NCBI GenBank assembly: GCA_009845425.1
Contig: VXZQ01000006.1
Location: 186,001-250,000, forward strand
Source of the DNA: Holophagales bacterium
Lineage (GTDB): Bacteria; Acidobacteriota; Thermoanaerobaculia; Multivoradales; Multivoraceae
Length of the DNA: 64,000 nucleotides
Reading direction: 5' to 3'
Made by a program: the position numbers and the translations under genes. The notes under the pieces are model-generated. The model saw nothing but the letters and a program-made list of their open reading frames with translations. It searched no databases and had not been told where the DNA came from. Shown here in pieces: positions 18,874 through 27,534 of the stretch (position 1 is the stretch's first letter; every line of letters starts with the position of its first letter).

Positions 18874-20412
18874 TTGCTCGAACTCCATCGGATCAGCAAG
18901 AGCTACCCGGGCGTGGACGCCCTTCGCGGTGTCAGCCTGGCGGTAGGCGCCCGAGAAGTGCTGGGCCTGGTCGGCGAGAACGGCGCCGGCAAGAGCACCC
19001 TGATCCGGATCGTCTCGGGCGCTGAGCGGCCGGACGGCGGCCGGCTCGAGTTCGAGGGCGAAACCGCCGCGCTCGCATCGCCCGCGGACGCGCGCGAACG
19101 AGGAATCGCGGTGATCCACCAGGAACTCAGCCTGGTGCCGCAACTGAGCGTGCGCGAGAACCTCTTTCTTGGCGCCGGCTGGTCCCGGCGGGGGATCGTC
19201 CGCCGGCGTTGGGAAGAGGGGGAGGCGCGGCGTCTGCTCGGCTTGCTTGAGTTGGACATCGATCCCGATGCCCGTTGCTCGGAGTTGTCGCTCGGCGCCC
19301 GCCAGGCGGTGGAGATCGCGAAGGCCCTGGCGCTCGAGCCCCGGCTGCTGATCCTGGACGAGCCGACGGCGGCGCTGTCGCCACGCGAGGCGCGGGCCTT
19401 GCTGCGTCAGGTGCGGGGAGTGGCGCGCCGGGGTGCTGCCGCGATCTACATCAGCCACCGCCTCGAGGAGATCGAGGCGGTCGCGGACCGGGTTGCCGTG
19501 CTCCGGGACGGCGAACTGGTGCACAGCATCGACCGGCGTGGACCGGCCGGCGCTGGCGATGGTCGCCTGCCCCTGGACCGTGACGAGTTGATCGAGGCGA
19601 TGGTCGGCCGCAGTCTGAGCATGGAGTTTCCCCCTCGACTCCCGGAGGCGATCGGTGAGACGCGGCTCGAGGTCCGGGGGTTGTCGGCCGGACGCCGCGT
19701 CCGCGACGTGTCCTTCGACATCCGTCGCGGCGAGGTTCTGGGACTTGCCGGCCTGGTGGGCGCGGGCCGCACCGATGTGGCGCGGATGATCTCGGGCGCC
19801 ATGGCCTCAGACGGCGGCGAGGTGCGGCTCGACGGCAGGCGGCTCGACCTCCGGTCGTCGCGGCGGGCGATCAGGAGCGGCATCTGCCTGCTGCCGGAGG
19901 ATCGCAGGGGCCAAGGTCTCGTGCTGAGCCGTAGCGCGCGGGACAACTTCGCGCTTCCCAACCTGGACCGCTTCCGGCGCTTGCGCGGCGTGGTCGATCG
20001 GCGGCGCGAGGGACGGGCCTTCAGCAGGTGGAGGGAGCAACTGGACATCCGGGTGTCCAGCCCCCGCCAGCGGGTGGCGACGCTGTCGGGTGGCAACCAG
20101 CAGAAGGTGGTGATCGCCAGATGGCTCGAACGCGGCGCCAAGGTCGTTCTCTGCGACGAGCCGACCCGGGGCATCGATGTCGGGGCGCGCTACGAGATCT
20201 ACGAGTGGATCCGCCGGATCGCATCGGAGGGCAGGTCCGTGCTTCTCATCAGTTCCGAGCTGGAGGAGGTTCTCGGCATGAGCGACCGGGTGCTGGTCAT
20301 GCACGACGGGCGGATTCGGGGCGAGATTCCGGATCCGGCGCGAGCCGACCCGGCCGGCGTGCTGAGGATCGCCGCCGGCATCGGCCTCTCGGAGGAGTCG
20401 TCCGTTGCCTGA
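18874..20412 (+). CDS. Sugar ABC transporter ATPase, two tandem NBDs (RbsA/MglA-like)
   Basis: 512 residues from TTG 18874, the start at which the family N-terminus (LELHRISKSYPGVDALRGV) begins; no ATG or GTG is available nearby. NBD1: Walker A GENGAGKSTLIRI, signature LSLGARQAVEIAKAL, Walker B LLILDEPTAALS. NBD2: degenerate Walker A GLVGAGRTDVARMISGA, as is normal in this family, LSGGNQQKVVIARWL, and VVLCDEPTRGIDVGA. It hydrolyses ATP for import together with the flanking genes. Its stop overlaps the permease start by 8 bases. Confidence 0.94.
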   Translation: MLELHRISKSYPGVDALRGVSLAVGAREVLGLVGENGAGKSTLIRIVSGAERPDGGRLEFEGETAALASPADARERGIAVIHQELSLVPQLSVRENLFLGAGWSRRGIVRRRWEEGEARRLLGLLELDIDPDARCSELSLGARQAVEIAKALALEPRLLILDEPTAALSPREARALLRQVRGVARRGAAAIYISHRLEEIEAVADRVAVLRDGELVHSIDRRGPAGAGDGRLPLDRDELIEAMVGRSLSMEFPPRLPEAIGETRLEVRGLSAGRRVRDVSFDIRRGEVLGLAGLVGAGRTDVARMISGAMASDGGEVRLDGRRLDLRSSRRAIRSGICLLPEDRRGQGLVLSRSARDNFALPNLDRFRRLRGVVDRRREGRAFSRWREQLDIRVSSPRQRVATLSGGNQQKVVIARWLERGAKVVLCDEPTRGIDVGARYEIYEWIRRIASEGRSVLLISSELEEVLGMSDRVLVMHDGRIRGEIPDPARADPAGVLRIAAGIGLSEESSVA

Positions 20413-21802
20413 AGGGGTCGGAGAGTCCGCCGCCGGCCGGTGGCGCCGCAAGTTGCTCGACCTCCTGGGCCGGAACCTCTCGGTCGTCGTCCTGGCCCTC
20501 CTCTGCCTGATCTCGAGCGTGGCGACCTGGCGCGAGCAGAACCCGATCACGAGTCGTTCAGGCGGCGCGGTCGCGCGCCAGGTGCTGGAGGCGTGCCAGA
20601 CGACGTGCTCGGTGCTCGTCGTCGCGAGGGACACGGAAGCCGACCGGGTGTTCGCGCAGGCGATCGAGCAAGGCCTCGACTCTGCCGGAGCACGGATCGC
20701 CGGCCGCGTGTTCGGCCAGCCGCGCGACGTGCGGCTCGAGGTGGAGCGAATCGCTGCGGCGGGCGGTTCACTCGATGCGATCGCCACCCATCGGATCGCT
20801 TCCGAGTGGGGACCGGTGCGAACCGCCGGAGTGCCGGTGTTCTCGCCGGGGAGCTACCACTGGCCAACGTTCCTGACTGCCCGCAACCTGCTCAACGTGG
20901 TCAACCAGAACGCGGACATCGCAATCATCGCGCTCGGCATGACCCTGGTCATCCTGACCGCGGGAATCGATCTTTCGGTCGGCAGCCTGCTGGCGTTGGC
21001 CGGCGTGATCGCCGCGGTGGCGGCGCAGGAGTGGTTCGGTGGCGCCGCGGCGTCACCGGTGGGACTTCTGGCGGCGATGCTCCTGGGTGTCGGGGCCGCG
21101 GCCCTGGGCGGTCTCCTCAGCGGGACCATGGTGACCGCGTTTCGGGTGCCGCCGTTCGTCGCCACGCTGGGCCTGATGATGCTTGCGCGCGGTCTGGCCC
21201 TGATCCTCGCGGTCGGCCATCAGCGGCGCCTGGTGGGCGGTGGTGCGGAGGGCACTCCGGAGGCCGTGCGTGTCGATGCGGCGGCCTTCGCCTGGCTCGG
21301 CAACGGCGCCGTGCTCGGCGTGCCGAACCCCATCGTGCTCATGCTCGTCCTGTTCGTGGCCGCTCACCTGCTGATGACGCGGACCATGTTCGGACGCTAC
21401 GTCTACGCGGTCGGCGGCAACGTCGAGGCGGCGCGCCTGTCGGGCGTGCCGGTGACCGCCGTGCTGCTTGCCGTCTACTGCCTGTGCGGAGCGTTCGCCG
21501 GCCTCGCGGGGATCGTCGACGCCTCGCGCTTCGAGGGCGGACGGCCCAACGCCGGAGAGCTCTACGAATTGCAGGTGATCGCCGCCGTCGTGGTCGGCGG
21601 CGCGAGCCTGGCCGGCGGCCGGGGCCGGATCGCGGGGACCCTGATCGGCGCGATGATCATCGCCGTCATCCAGAACGGCCTGAATATCGCGGGTGTCGCC
21701 TCCTACGAGCAGAAGGTCGTGTTCGGAGCCCTGATCCTCGCCGCGGTGCTGCTCGACCGGCTTCAGCCGAGACTTCGCCGGTTCCGACGTAAGTCCTTGT
21801 AG
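20405..21802 (+). CDS. Sugar ABC transporter permease (RbsC-like) with an extra soluble insert near the N-terminus
   Basis: 465 residues from TTG 20405, compared with about 320 for RbsC. The permease core starts near residue 155 (LLNVVNQNADIAIIALGM) and contains the family motif TAGIDLSVGSLLALAG and YAVGGNVEAARLSGV. Before it, after one transmembrane helix at about 24-42, are about 100 extra residues: VLVVARDTEADRVFAQAIEQ, then VRLEVERIAAAGGSLDAIAT. These alternate strand and helix like part of a periplasmic binding fold and should lie outside the membrane. Third gene of the operon, translationally overlapped with the ATPase. Confidence 0.9.
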   Translation: MPEGVGESAAGRWRRKLLDLLGRNLSVVVLALLCLISSVATWREQNPITSRSGGAVARQVLEACQTTCSVLVVARDTEADRVFAQAIEQGLDSAGARIAGRVFGQPRDVRLEVERIAAAGGSLDAIATHRIASEWGPVRTAGVPVFSPGSYHWPTFLTARNLLNVVNQNADIAIIALGMTLVILTAGIDLSVGSLLALAGVIAAVAAQEWFGGAAASPVGLLAAMLLGVGAAALGGLLSGTMVTAFRVPPFVATLGLMMLARGLALILAVGHQRRLVGGGAEGTPEAVRVDAAAFAWLGNGAVLGVPNPIVLMLVLFVAAHLLMTRTMFGRYVYAVGGNVEAARLSGVPVTAVLLAVYCLCGAFAGLAGIVDASRFEGGRPNAGELYELQVIAAVVVGGASLAGGRGRIAGTLIGAMIIAVIQNGLNIAGVASYEQKVVFGALILAAVLLDRLQPRLRRFRRKSL

Positions 21803-21834
21803 GACAACCGTTTACGGGCATCTTGATGATTCGT

Positions 21835-21845
21835 TCAGCCCCCCA
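21835..21845. repeat. 11-base direct repeat, copy 1 (possible island boundary)
   Basis: The sequence TCAGCCCCCCA occurs here and again at 40663-40673, just upstream of the integrase gene. The two copies enclose the whole accessory region (about 18.8 kb). Six of the bases are C, so chance identity in high-GC DNA is quite possible and flanking bases do not match. Confidence 0.25.
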
Positions 21846-21901
21846 AGAAGCCCCGCTGCTACTCTCCACCGTCCACGAAGTCAGTCGAGCGGGAGAACAA
21901 G

Positions 21902-22210
21902 ATGGCCGAAGCTGGTGCTGCCGGGGGTGAAGTACAGGTCTGGATGCAGAAGGTACTCATGTGCTTGCTCGGCCTCTTGGTCGTGTTCGTCATTGCCGTC
22001 GCCGGAACACTGATCGGAGCCTCGGTTTTCGCAGAAGGCGACACGCGAAGCAACGCTCTCCAACTCCTCGAAGGAGGCGGCGGCTACGTCTGGCAGGCCA
22101 TCCTCTTGGCCATCGGCTACGCGGTTGGCAAGGGTCGGCAGAAGGCCGATGCGAACTCGGCCGCCGTCATCGGTGCTCTTGCCGGCGGTCTCGCTCGACG
22201 GAACAGGTAG
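21902..22210 (+). CDS. Small membrane protein, function unknown
   Basis: 102 residues with two hydrophobic helices at about 18-44 (VLMCLLGLLVVFVIAVAGTL) and 63-80 (YVWQAILLAIGYAVGKG). Short polar loop and a basic C-terminus (GGLARRNR). ATG 21902 follows GGGAGAACAAG. No family recognised. It sits at the left edge of the accessory region, with an 11-base repeat just upstream that recurs beside the integrase. Confidence 0.6.
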   Translation: MAEAGAAGGEVQVWMQKVLMCLLGLLVVFVIAVAGTLIGASVFAEGDTRSNALQLLEGGGGYVWQAILLAIGYAVGKGRQKADANSAAVIGALAGGLARRNR

Positions 22211-22248
22211 AGGGAGGGCAGCCGGCAGGCCTCGGCAGGTCGTTCTCC

Positions 22249-22476
22249 CTACGCAGTGAGTTGCAAGGCCGCTACCGCAGCCTTGTGAGCCTCCTCAAAG
22301 GTCTGCTTGCCTTCGGCTAGCACGCGGCCGCAGGGAATCTGGCGCGCATCGTGCAACGCGCCATCGGCACTGCGGGAGATCTTGAAGTCGAACCGTTTGC
22401 TGTCCTCCAGCCGTGTGTAGGTCTCACAGCGCGACTCCCCCGGCAACAGATGTAGAACCTTCTCCGTCTCCTTCAT
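22249..22476 (-). CDS. Hypothetical 75-residue protein
   Basis: ATG 22474-22476 is preceded by a strong AAGAGGAGGAGCGA ribosome site. The 75 residues form a compact mixed alpha/beta sequence (ETYTRLEDSKRFDFKISRSA, then HKAAVAALQL). The frame is open for another 170 codons upstream, but that part is low-complexity and crosses the ribosome site, so the short form is preferred. No family recognised. Convergent with the membrane-protein gene. Confidence 0.6.
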   Translation of the reverse strand: MKETEKVLHLLPGESRCETYTRLEDSKRFDFKISRSADGALHDARQIPCGRVLAEGKQTFEEAHKAAVAALQLTA

Positions 22477-23229
22477 TCGCTCCTCCTCTTGGAGAGGGTT
22501 AGTCGGCTGCTCCAGGTATCCGGCCCCGCTCCAGCCACTGCGGGTAGCCGGGGCTCGGCTGAAACCGGCGACGATTCTCCCGCCGAAGCGGGGATAATTG
22601 GAGGAGGTCGGCCCCATGTTGTGCGCCGTGCTTTGCAGTGCTTCCGCTGGGCGTCTGGCCGGGGTAGCTGTCGCGACCTCGTGGCGAGATGATACCACGG
22701 AACGAGGCAGCGGAATCCTCCCCGCGCTACCGCTCCTTGCTGCCTCGACCCGCCTGCGGGCCGCCTCCCGGCGACCCATACAGGCGAAGGACCGATCCGA
22801 GCCGTCCTCAGCCAGCAGGATGCCGCAGGCCCGGCAGACCGTCACCGCTGGCGGGGGAGAAGAGAGGATTCCGGTAAAGGAGAGGACCCGCCGGGAGGAG
22901 ACACCGGGCCGGGAGAAGACCGCACCCGGAACCTCTCTCTCGATCGTCATGCCGAACCCGCGCCCACCGGTTCGGCGCAGACCGCGCAAAGATCAGACTT
23001 CGGCGAGTCGTATCGGCGGGAAACCTCGTCTCGAGCCCACTAGCCCGCGCATCTTCCAGAGTCGAGGATCGCGTGTTGGCGCGTGGGCGCGTCCGAGAGT
23101 TGCTTCACTAGGGTGAGACGTGCTTCGACCTGGGGCGGCATGGACTTGCCCTGGAGGGCTTCTTCACGGCGGCCGGCATGGCGCTATATTCCGTCGTCGA
23201 TTCCCAACACGGAACGAGGGAGTAGAACC
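22477..23229. other. 750-base stretch without a supportable gene
   Basis: Both strands stay open in more than one frame, but the translations are Arg/Pro/Ser rich with no motif and no ribosome site. It may hold the promoter of the 75-residue gene and the upstream region of the OLD nuclease. Near 23186 a TATATTCC stretch lies upstream of the small ORF at 23230 and could be part of its promoter. Confidence 0.45.
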
Positions 23230-23460
23230 ATGAGAAGTCCGAGCGAGCACCTGAAGCACGGGAAGGCGGCGAGGCCGATCTACCCGGTCGGCCCGCTTCC
23301 CCTGGCAGCCCCAACCCGAGGTCTCACGCATTCTCGCCCGACCTGTTCCGATGCGCCCATGCGTAGCCACCAGGGCGTCTGCCCGCGGTCGATCCAGAGC
23401 CATTCTCGTTGTGTGGGCACGTCGGAAGCAACTCGCGGGCTGGCGGCGGCGACTTCATGA
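23230..23460 (+). CDS. Possible small ORF coupled to the OLD nuclease gene
   Basis: 76 codons from an ATG preceded by GAGGGAGTAG. Its stop TGA overlaps the ATG of the OLD-family gene as ATGA, the classic coupling arrangement. The N-terminus is Lys/His rich (MRSPSEHLKHGKAARPIYP) but the rest is Ser/Arg rich and could be non-coding. It may be a leader peptide, a small partner, or the remains of a longer gene. Weak call resting on the ribosome site and the overlap. Confidence 0.35.
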   Translation: MRSPSEHLKHGKAARPIYPVGPLPLAAPTRGLTHSRPTCSDAPMRSHQGVCPRSIQSHSRCVGTSEATRGLAAATS

Positions 23461-25556
23461 AGCTCAAGGCGACGCGGTTTCAGGTGCTCAACTACCGCAA
23501 CATAGACGACAGCGGTTGGATTCCACTCGAGCGGGTGACGGCGTTCGTCGGCCGCAACGAGGCCGGGAAGACCGCGTTGCTCAAGGCCCTGCACCAGTTC
23601 AACCCGGCGACGGCGGAACCATACAACCCGCAGCGGGAGTTCCCTCGCGACCGCTTCACGGCCGAGTTCCGTGACGGTGAAGAGTGGCCGGTGTGCAGGG
23701 TTGAGTTCGAGCTGTCGGCAGACTTTCGCGCGGAACTGGGTGAGCGTCTCAACGGTGCCGGGATACCGCACAAGGCGGTACTTACTCGCTACTACGACGG
23801 TAGCCTGGAGTACCAGTATGACAAGGAGCTACCGGACGATTCACTGGATCCGGATGAGTTGGTGAAGGCTCTCGATGGCTTCGCGAGTGACGCCCGCCGG
23901 CTTCCTGCTCCCCCGTCGGATCAAGAGTCCGCGATACAGGAGCTGAGATCTCGACTGGCGGACTGGGCCGATGGGCACAAGGAGGCGGTCGGAGAACTTG
24001 AGGACCTACGTTCTGAGGAGGGCGTGAACCTGTTGGAGCAGGTGCGCGGTGAGTCGAACGCGTATGCGCAACCGGCGTCCGCGGACCTGGTCGAGGCTCT
24101 CCAACAAGCCGTGGATCAACTACGAGATGACGCGAAGCGCACTCCGCTCTCGCAGCGACTTGACGAGGCCGTTGAGGCCGCGCTCCCAGTCTTCATCTAC
24201 TTCGAGAACTACGGAATCCTGGACAGTGCTGTCTACTTACCACGGTTCCTTCAAGATCTGGCTTCACGACCGGAAAACCCACGTGTTCGGACGATCAACG
24301 CGATGTTCAAGCATGTAGAGCTTACGGCGCAGGAGATCTCGGACCTGGGTCGTGAAGAGGTTGCTGAAGCGAGAGCCGCGGGGCAGCCACTCACGGGAGA
24401 GATGATTGCCCGCGATCAGCAGCGCAAGGAACTGCGAAGCGTGAAGCTGAACTCAGCGTCACTCGATATCTCGCGGAGGTTCAGTGCGTGGTTCGGTCAG
24501 AGACGGCACAAGATCAGGTATCAGGCCGACGGCCCCTACTTCAGAATCTGGATTTCCGACGACCGGCGTCCGGATGTGGATATCGAGTTGGAGAGTCGTA
24601 GCAAGGGGTTTCAGTGGTTCTTCTCGTTCTACCTGGTGTTTCTGGTCGAGTCCGACGAGGGCCACAAGGACGCGATCCTGTTGCTTGACGAGCCGGGGCT
24701 ACACCTGCACCCGACGGCACAACAGGAGCTGATGGGCTTCTTCGAGACACTGTCCAAGGACAACCCGCTGATCTACACGACCCATTCCCCGTTCCTCATC
24801 GATGGAAAGCGTATCCACCGAGTTCGTCCGGTGACAGAGGACGAGACGGGACACTCGCGAATCAGCGTCGATGGGTGGCCGAAGGATCGTGAAACGATCT
24901 TCCCGCTCCAGGCCGCGGCCGGCTACGCGATGGTGCGAGGGCTGTTTCAGCACAAGAAGAACGTGCTCGTGGAGGGTATGTCGGACTACCTGTACCTGCA
25001 CGCTCTAAACCTGCATTGCCACGCGCTCGGGCGTCAGGGTTTGCCGGACGACGTCTACATTACGCCTTGTGGTGGCACGAAGCTGGTCGGGCACATAGCG
25101 TCGCTGTTCTTGGGCCAGGAGGTGCGGCCGGTGGTTCTGTTGGACGGCGACGACGCGGGACGGGCGCGCCGCGATGCGCTGATGAAGGAACTGTATGCAG
25201 GGCATGAGAAGGCCGTCTTGATGCTTAGTGACGTGCTCGGCGAAGAGGAGTGCGAGACTGAGGACATCATCGGCGAGGCGACGATGCTCTCTGTGCTGAA
25301 GGGCCTAGTCAAGAAGAGGGTCACTCTGAACCAGGATGATCGTGGCAAGGGCAGCTTGGTGGACCAGATCAAGAGCGCGGCGGAGAGGCACGGCACTGAG
25401 CTGCCGACCGGCTGGAAGGCAGAGGTCGCGCGCCGGATCGTCGTTGAGTGGTCGACGGTGGATCCCAAGGGCATGCTGACCGACGTGCTGGACCGGGCGG
25501 AGGCACTCTTCAAGGAGTTGACAGTGCGTTTCGCCGATCTCGATGGCGACCGATGA
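23457..25556 (+). CDS. OLD-family ATPase/TOPRIM nuclease (defence-type)
   Basis: 699 residues. N-terminal ABC/SMC-like ATPase: Walker A GRNEAGKTALLKAL with Lys38, a helical insertion at about 140-330, signature-like SRSKGFQWFFSFYLVF, and Walker B ILLLDEPGLHLHP with Asp411-Glu412, followed by the H-loop YTTHSPFL. The C-terminal TOPRIM nuclease has VLVEGMSDYLYL (catalytic Glu about 506) and VVLLDGDDAGR (Asp563, 565, 566), and a later ECETEDIIG stretch. OLD proteins cleave DNA and act in anti-phage defence (P2 Old, GajA). No UvrD/GajB partner follows, so it fits a class 1 lone OLD protein or another variant rather than a complete Gabija pair. Confidence 0.9.
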   Translation: MKLKATRFQVLNYRNIDDSGWIPLERVTAFVGRNEAGKTALLKALHQFNPATAEPYNPQREFPRDRFTAEFRDGEEWPVCRVEFELSADFRAELGERLNGAGIPHKAVLTRYYDGSLEYQYDKELPDDSLDPDELVKALDGFASDARRLPAPPSDQESAIQELRSRLADWADGHKEAVGELEDLRSEEGVNLLEQVRGESNAYAQPASADLVEALQQAVDQLRDDAKRTPLSQRLDEAVEAALPVFIYFENYGILDSAVYLPRFLQDLASRPENPRVRTINAMFKHVELTAQEISDLGREEVAEARAAGQPLTGEMIARDQQRKELRSVKLNSASLDISRRFSAWFGQRRHKIRYQADGPYFRIWISDDRRPDVDIELESRSKGFQWFFSFYLVFLVESDEGHKDAILLLDEPGLHLHPTAQQELMGFFETLSKDNPLIYTTHSPFLIDGKRIHRVRPVTEDETGHSRISVDGWPKDRETIFPLQAAAGYAMVRGLFQHKKNVLVEGMSDYLYLHALNLHCHALGRQGLPDDVYITPCGGTKLVGHIASLFLGQEVRPVVLLDGDDAGRARRDALMKELYAGHEKAVLMLSDVLGEEECETEDIIGEATMLSVLKGLVKKRVTLNQDDRGKGSLVDQIKSAAERHGTELPTGWKAEVARRIVVEWSTVDPKGMLTDVLDRAEALFKELTVRFADLDGDR

Positions 25557-25862
25557 GGCGGAAGGCCTACCGGTGGAGCCCCTCGGAGCGAGGAATGGCA
25601 CGGGCCGACGCCAACGTTTCCGCTCCTTCAGTCGTTCCGCAACGACTCTGCGTTGGTTTGGCCGAAGGCCGGAGCAGTCCCGTAAGGAAGAGAACGTCAT
25701 CCCGACGCCACGCGAACAGCATCCCCTACCGCCTCAAGACGCCTCGGGAAGCGATGCGCGACAATAGCCTCGACTTGGCCAGTGTGGTAGGACGCAGGCT
25801 AGGGGGTGCCAGTTCGACTGGCCGTTGACGGCATTGAGAGGCGGAGCTAGCGTGACCCGCTC
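25557..25862. other. Intergenic stretch after the OLD nuclease
   Basis: 306 bases. A short frame beginning at ATG 25543, overlapping the end of the OLD gene, runs 74 codons but is Arg/Pro/Gln rich with no motif. No helicase-like sequence is visible. I see nothing supportable. Confidence 0.4.
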
Positions 25863-26499
25863 ATGACTCAACACAGCAGTCGGTCGCGAAGATGGGTCTA
25901 CGGCACAGGCGTGCCGCTGGCAGGCGTGGCTACGGTCGCCTTCAGCTTCTTCCGAGGGGCCGCAATGAAGGGAGTTCCTTGGTGGGTCTTGATAGCTGTG
26001 GGGAGTCTGTTCAGTCTCCTCTGGGGTTGGGAACTTCATCTGCGCCTAGCAAGGGCGTACCGGTTCGTTTATGGCGCGGTCGCGCATCGCGCGGTCGACT
26101 TCACGGTCCACATCGACCAAAGCCAGCTGAGCGCGCCGCACGGGCTAGAAGGTCGCCTTGTTCCTGAGCATTGCCAATAGGCGCCAGACGCCCCTGAGGT
26201 TCCGGTCGTGCTCTCTTGTTGCGCGCTCCAGCCTAGGAGAGAGCAGGCGCTTCGAGTTCCGCTTTCAGGAGGAGGGAAGCGTTGACAGGAAGGACTCGCT
26301 ACCTGTTGTACAGCCGCACAGCGAACTACAGGGCTTCGCCCTTTTCGAGGGGCTAGACCGCTTCGACTTCTCGTCCCTGAGGCTCACTTTCCTGCTACCG
26401 TTTCCGGGCTTCGGCAGCTACAGGTGCACCTTCGAGCCCGAACTCTGGTACGAGCTTCTCAAAGGGCATTCCAGAATCCGAGTGCTCAGTGAACACTGA
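25863..26499 (+). pseudogene. Membrane-anchored protein gene with a probable +1 frameshift near 26155
   Basis: Frame one, from ATG 25863, encodes 105 residues with two hydrophobic helices (VPLAGVATVAFSFF; VPWWVLIAVGSLFSLLWGW) and then a beta-strand-like stretch ending after GLEGRL. In the overlapping frame starting at TTG 26158 the sequence continues naturally as FLSIANRRQTPLRFRSC and runs 113 more residues to a stop at 26497-26499. Joining them by skipping one base near 26155 (GGTCGCCTTGTT) gives one protein of about 211 residues: two membrane helices plus a soluble beta domain. It could be a pseudogene, a sequencing error, or two overlapping genes. Function unknown. Confidence 0.5.
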
Positions 26500-26618
26500 C
26501 TACCAGAACGCGATAGCACCGTGGACAACACGGTGTGGCTCGGTGCCCCGAAGGCTGAGAAGCAAGGTCGCCACGCAGAGTCGGAGCTTCGGGCCAGTCC
26601 TGGCGTAGCGGGCCTTCT

Positions 26619-26815
26619 TCACTCTCCCCTGTTCCGCGCCAGCAGATCGCACACGGCAGCGTCGTCCGAGATGTTGATGGGCCAGCCGTTCCTCCGCTAC
26701 GGCTGCATCGAGCGCCGCGTGAGCGTCGACGAGCCACTGGGGCCGAGCGTTGTAGAGGTTGGTCAGCGTTCCTGTCTTGAGAGCCTTGGCGCCGTCCTCG
26801 TTGCGCGGAACGGCC
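26619..26815 (-). pseudogene. C-terminal remnant of an MmeI-type / N6-adenine DNA methyltransferase
   Basis: On the minus strand the translation NEDGAKALKTGTLTNLYNA followed by RPQWLVDAHAALDAAV is the conserved C-terminal tail of large SAM-dependent DNA methyltransferases of the MmeI-like group. After a frameshift near 26688 the next frame gives NGWPINISDDAAVCDLLARN, the natural continuation, and ends at TGA (26619-26621). Only about 65 codons survive. The rest has been replaced on the right by the integrase remnant. It shows that an earlier methylation or restriction system was present here. Confidence 0.6.
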
Positions 26816-26817
26816 CG

Positions 26818-27318
26818 CTGCGGATAGCCGGACCCATAGCGCGGCTCTCCCTGGAGTTCCTGGTTCTGACTGCGGTGAGGGGGCAGGCGAAGTCCGGCAC
26901 GCGCGCTGGGCTCAGATTGACCGCGCTGGCAGGGTCTGGACGATTCCGGCCTCACGGATGAAGGCCAGACGGGAACATCGAGTTCGGTTGGCGCGACGGC
27001 CGCTTGACGTGCTCGAAGAGGCCAGGGACCTCGGGGAGGCGTCGGCATTGATCTTCCCGTCGTCGCATACAGGCCGAACCCTGAGTCCCGGCATCTGGTG
27101 GAAGCTGCTGCGCCGGCTTGACCTCGACTGCACGGTGCACGGGTTTCGCAGTTCGTTTCGCGACTGGTGCGGGGGAGAGCGGGGTGCCGCGCGAAGTTGC
27201 CGAGGCCTGTCTCGCACATGCGATCGGCAACCAGACCGAGGCGGCGTATGCGGGTTCCGACTTGTTGGAGCGGCGGCGTCGTGTGATGGAGGACTGGGAC
27301 CGATACGCCAGCCGCTAA
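26818..27318 (+). pseudogene. Tyrosine integrase remnant, catalytic domain only, two frameshifts
   Basis: Three consecutive frames rebuild an integrase C-terminus: ARLSLEFLVLTAVRGQ (catalytic Arg), then after a shift near 26885 GEVRHARWAQIDRAGRVWTI and PASRMKARREHRV, LIFPSSHTGRTLSPG and CTVHGFRSSFRDWC (His and Arg), and after a second shift near 27175 SGVPREVAEACLAHAIGNQ with TEAAYAGSDLLERRR (His and Tyr). The N-terminal DNA-binding domains are gone. It is related to, but clearly different from, the intact integrase at 39.5-40.6 kb, so it records an older integration event. Confidence 0.8.
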
Positions 27319-27415
27319 CGTGCCGATCGTTCTAGCGCTTGACCCGATTCTGCCGTTGGATCGACCTCAGCGGCACCGAAGCAGCTAAGGGTGGATTACC
27401 GGGTTCATTGCGGGG

Positions 27416-27534
27416 GGATGAGCGTTGACTCCGGCCCACTCCAGCTACACTGGCACGCAGTCGCGCGCCACGTTCTACTACGGTGCGCTTGGCCCTCCTC
27501 GCGGCGGCAACTGAAGGCTCATCCACGTTCTACT
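27416..27534 (-). repeat. Inverted and direct repeats directly downstream of the reverse transcriptase (candidate structured RNA)
   Basis: GGATGAGC at 27416-27423 is the exact complement of GCTCATCC at 27517-27524, enclosing about 93 bases. A 12-base direct repeat (CCACGTTCTACT) lies at 27468-27479 and 27523-27534; the second copy includes the RT stop codon. Between them are smaller possible stems, for example GCGCAC with GTGGCGC on the minus strand. Whether this is an RNA, a recombination site or a terminator cannot be decided from sequence alone. Confidence 0.35.

Noticed and set aside
22598..23116. 172-codon plus-strand ORF
   Set aside because: Ser/Arg/Pro-rich composition, no ribosome site and no motif.
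26521..26961. 146-codon plus-strand ORF
   Set aside because: Its first half is the complement of the methyltransferase remnant and only its end matches an integrase, so it is not one gene.
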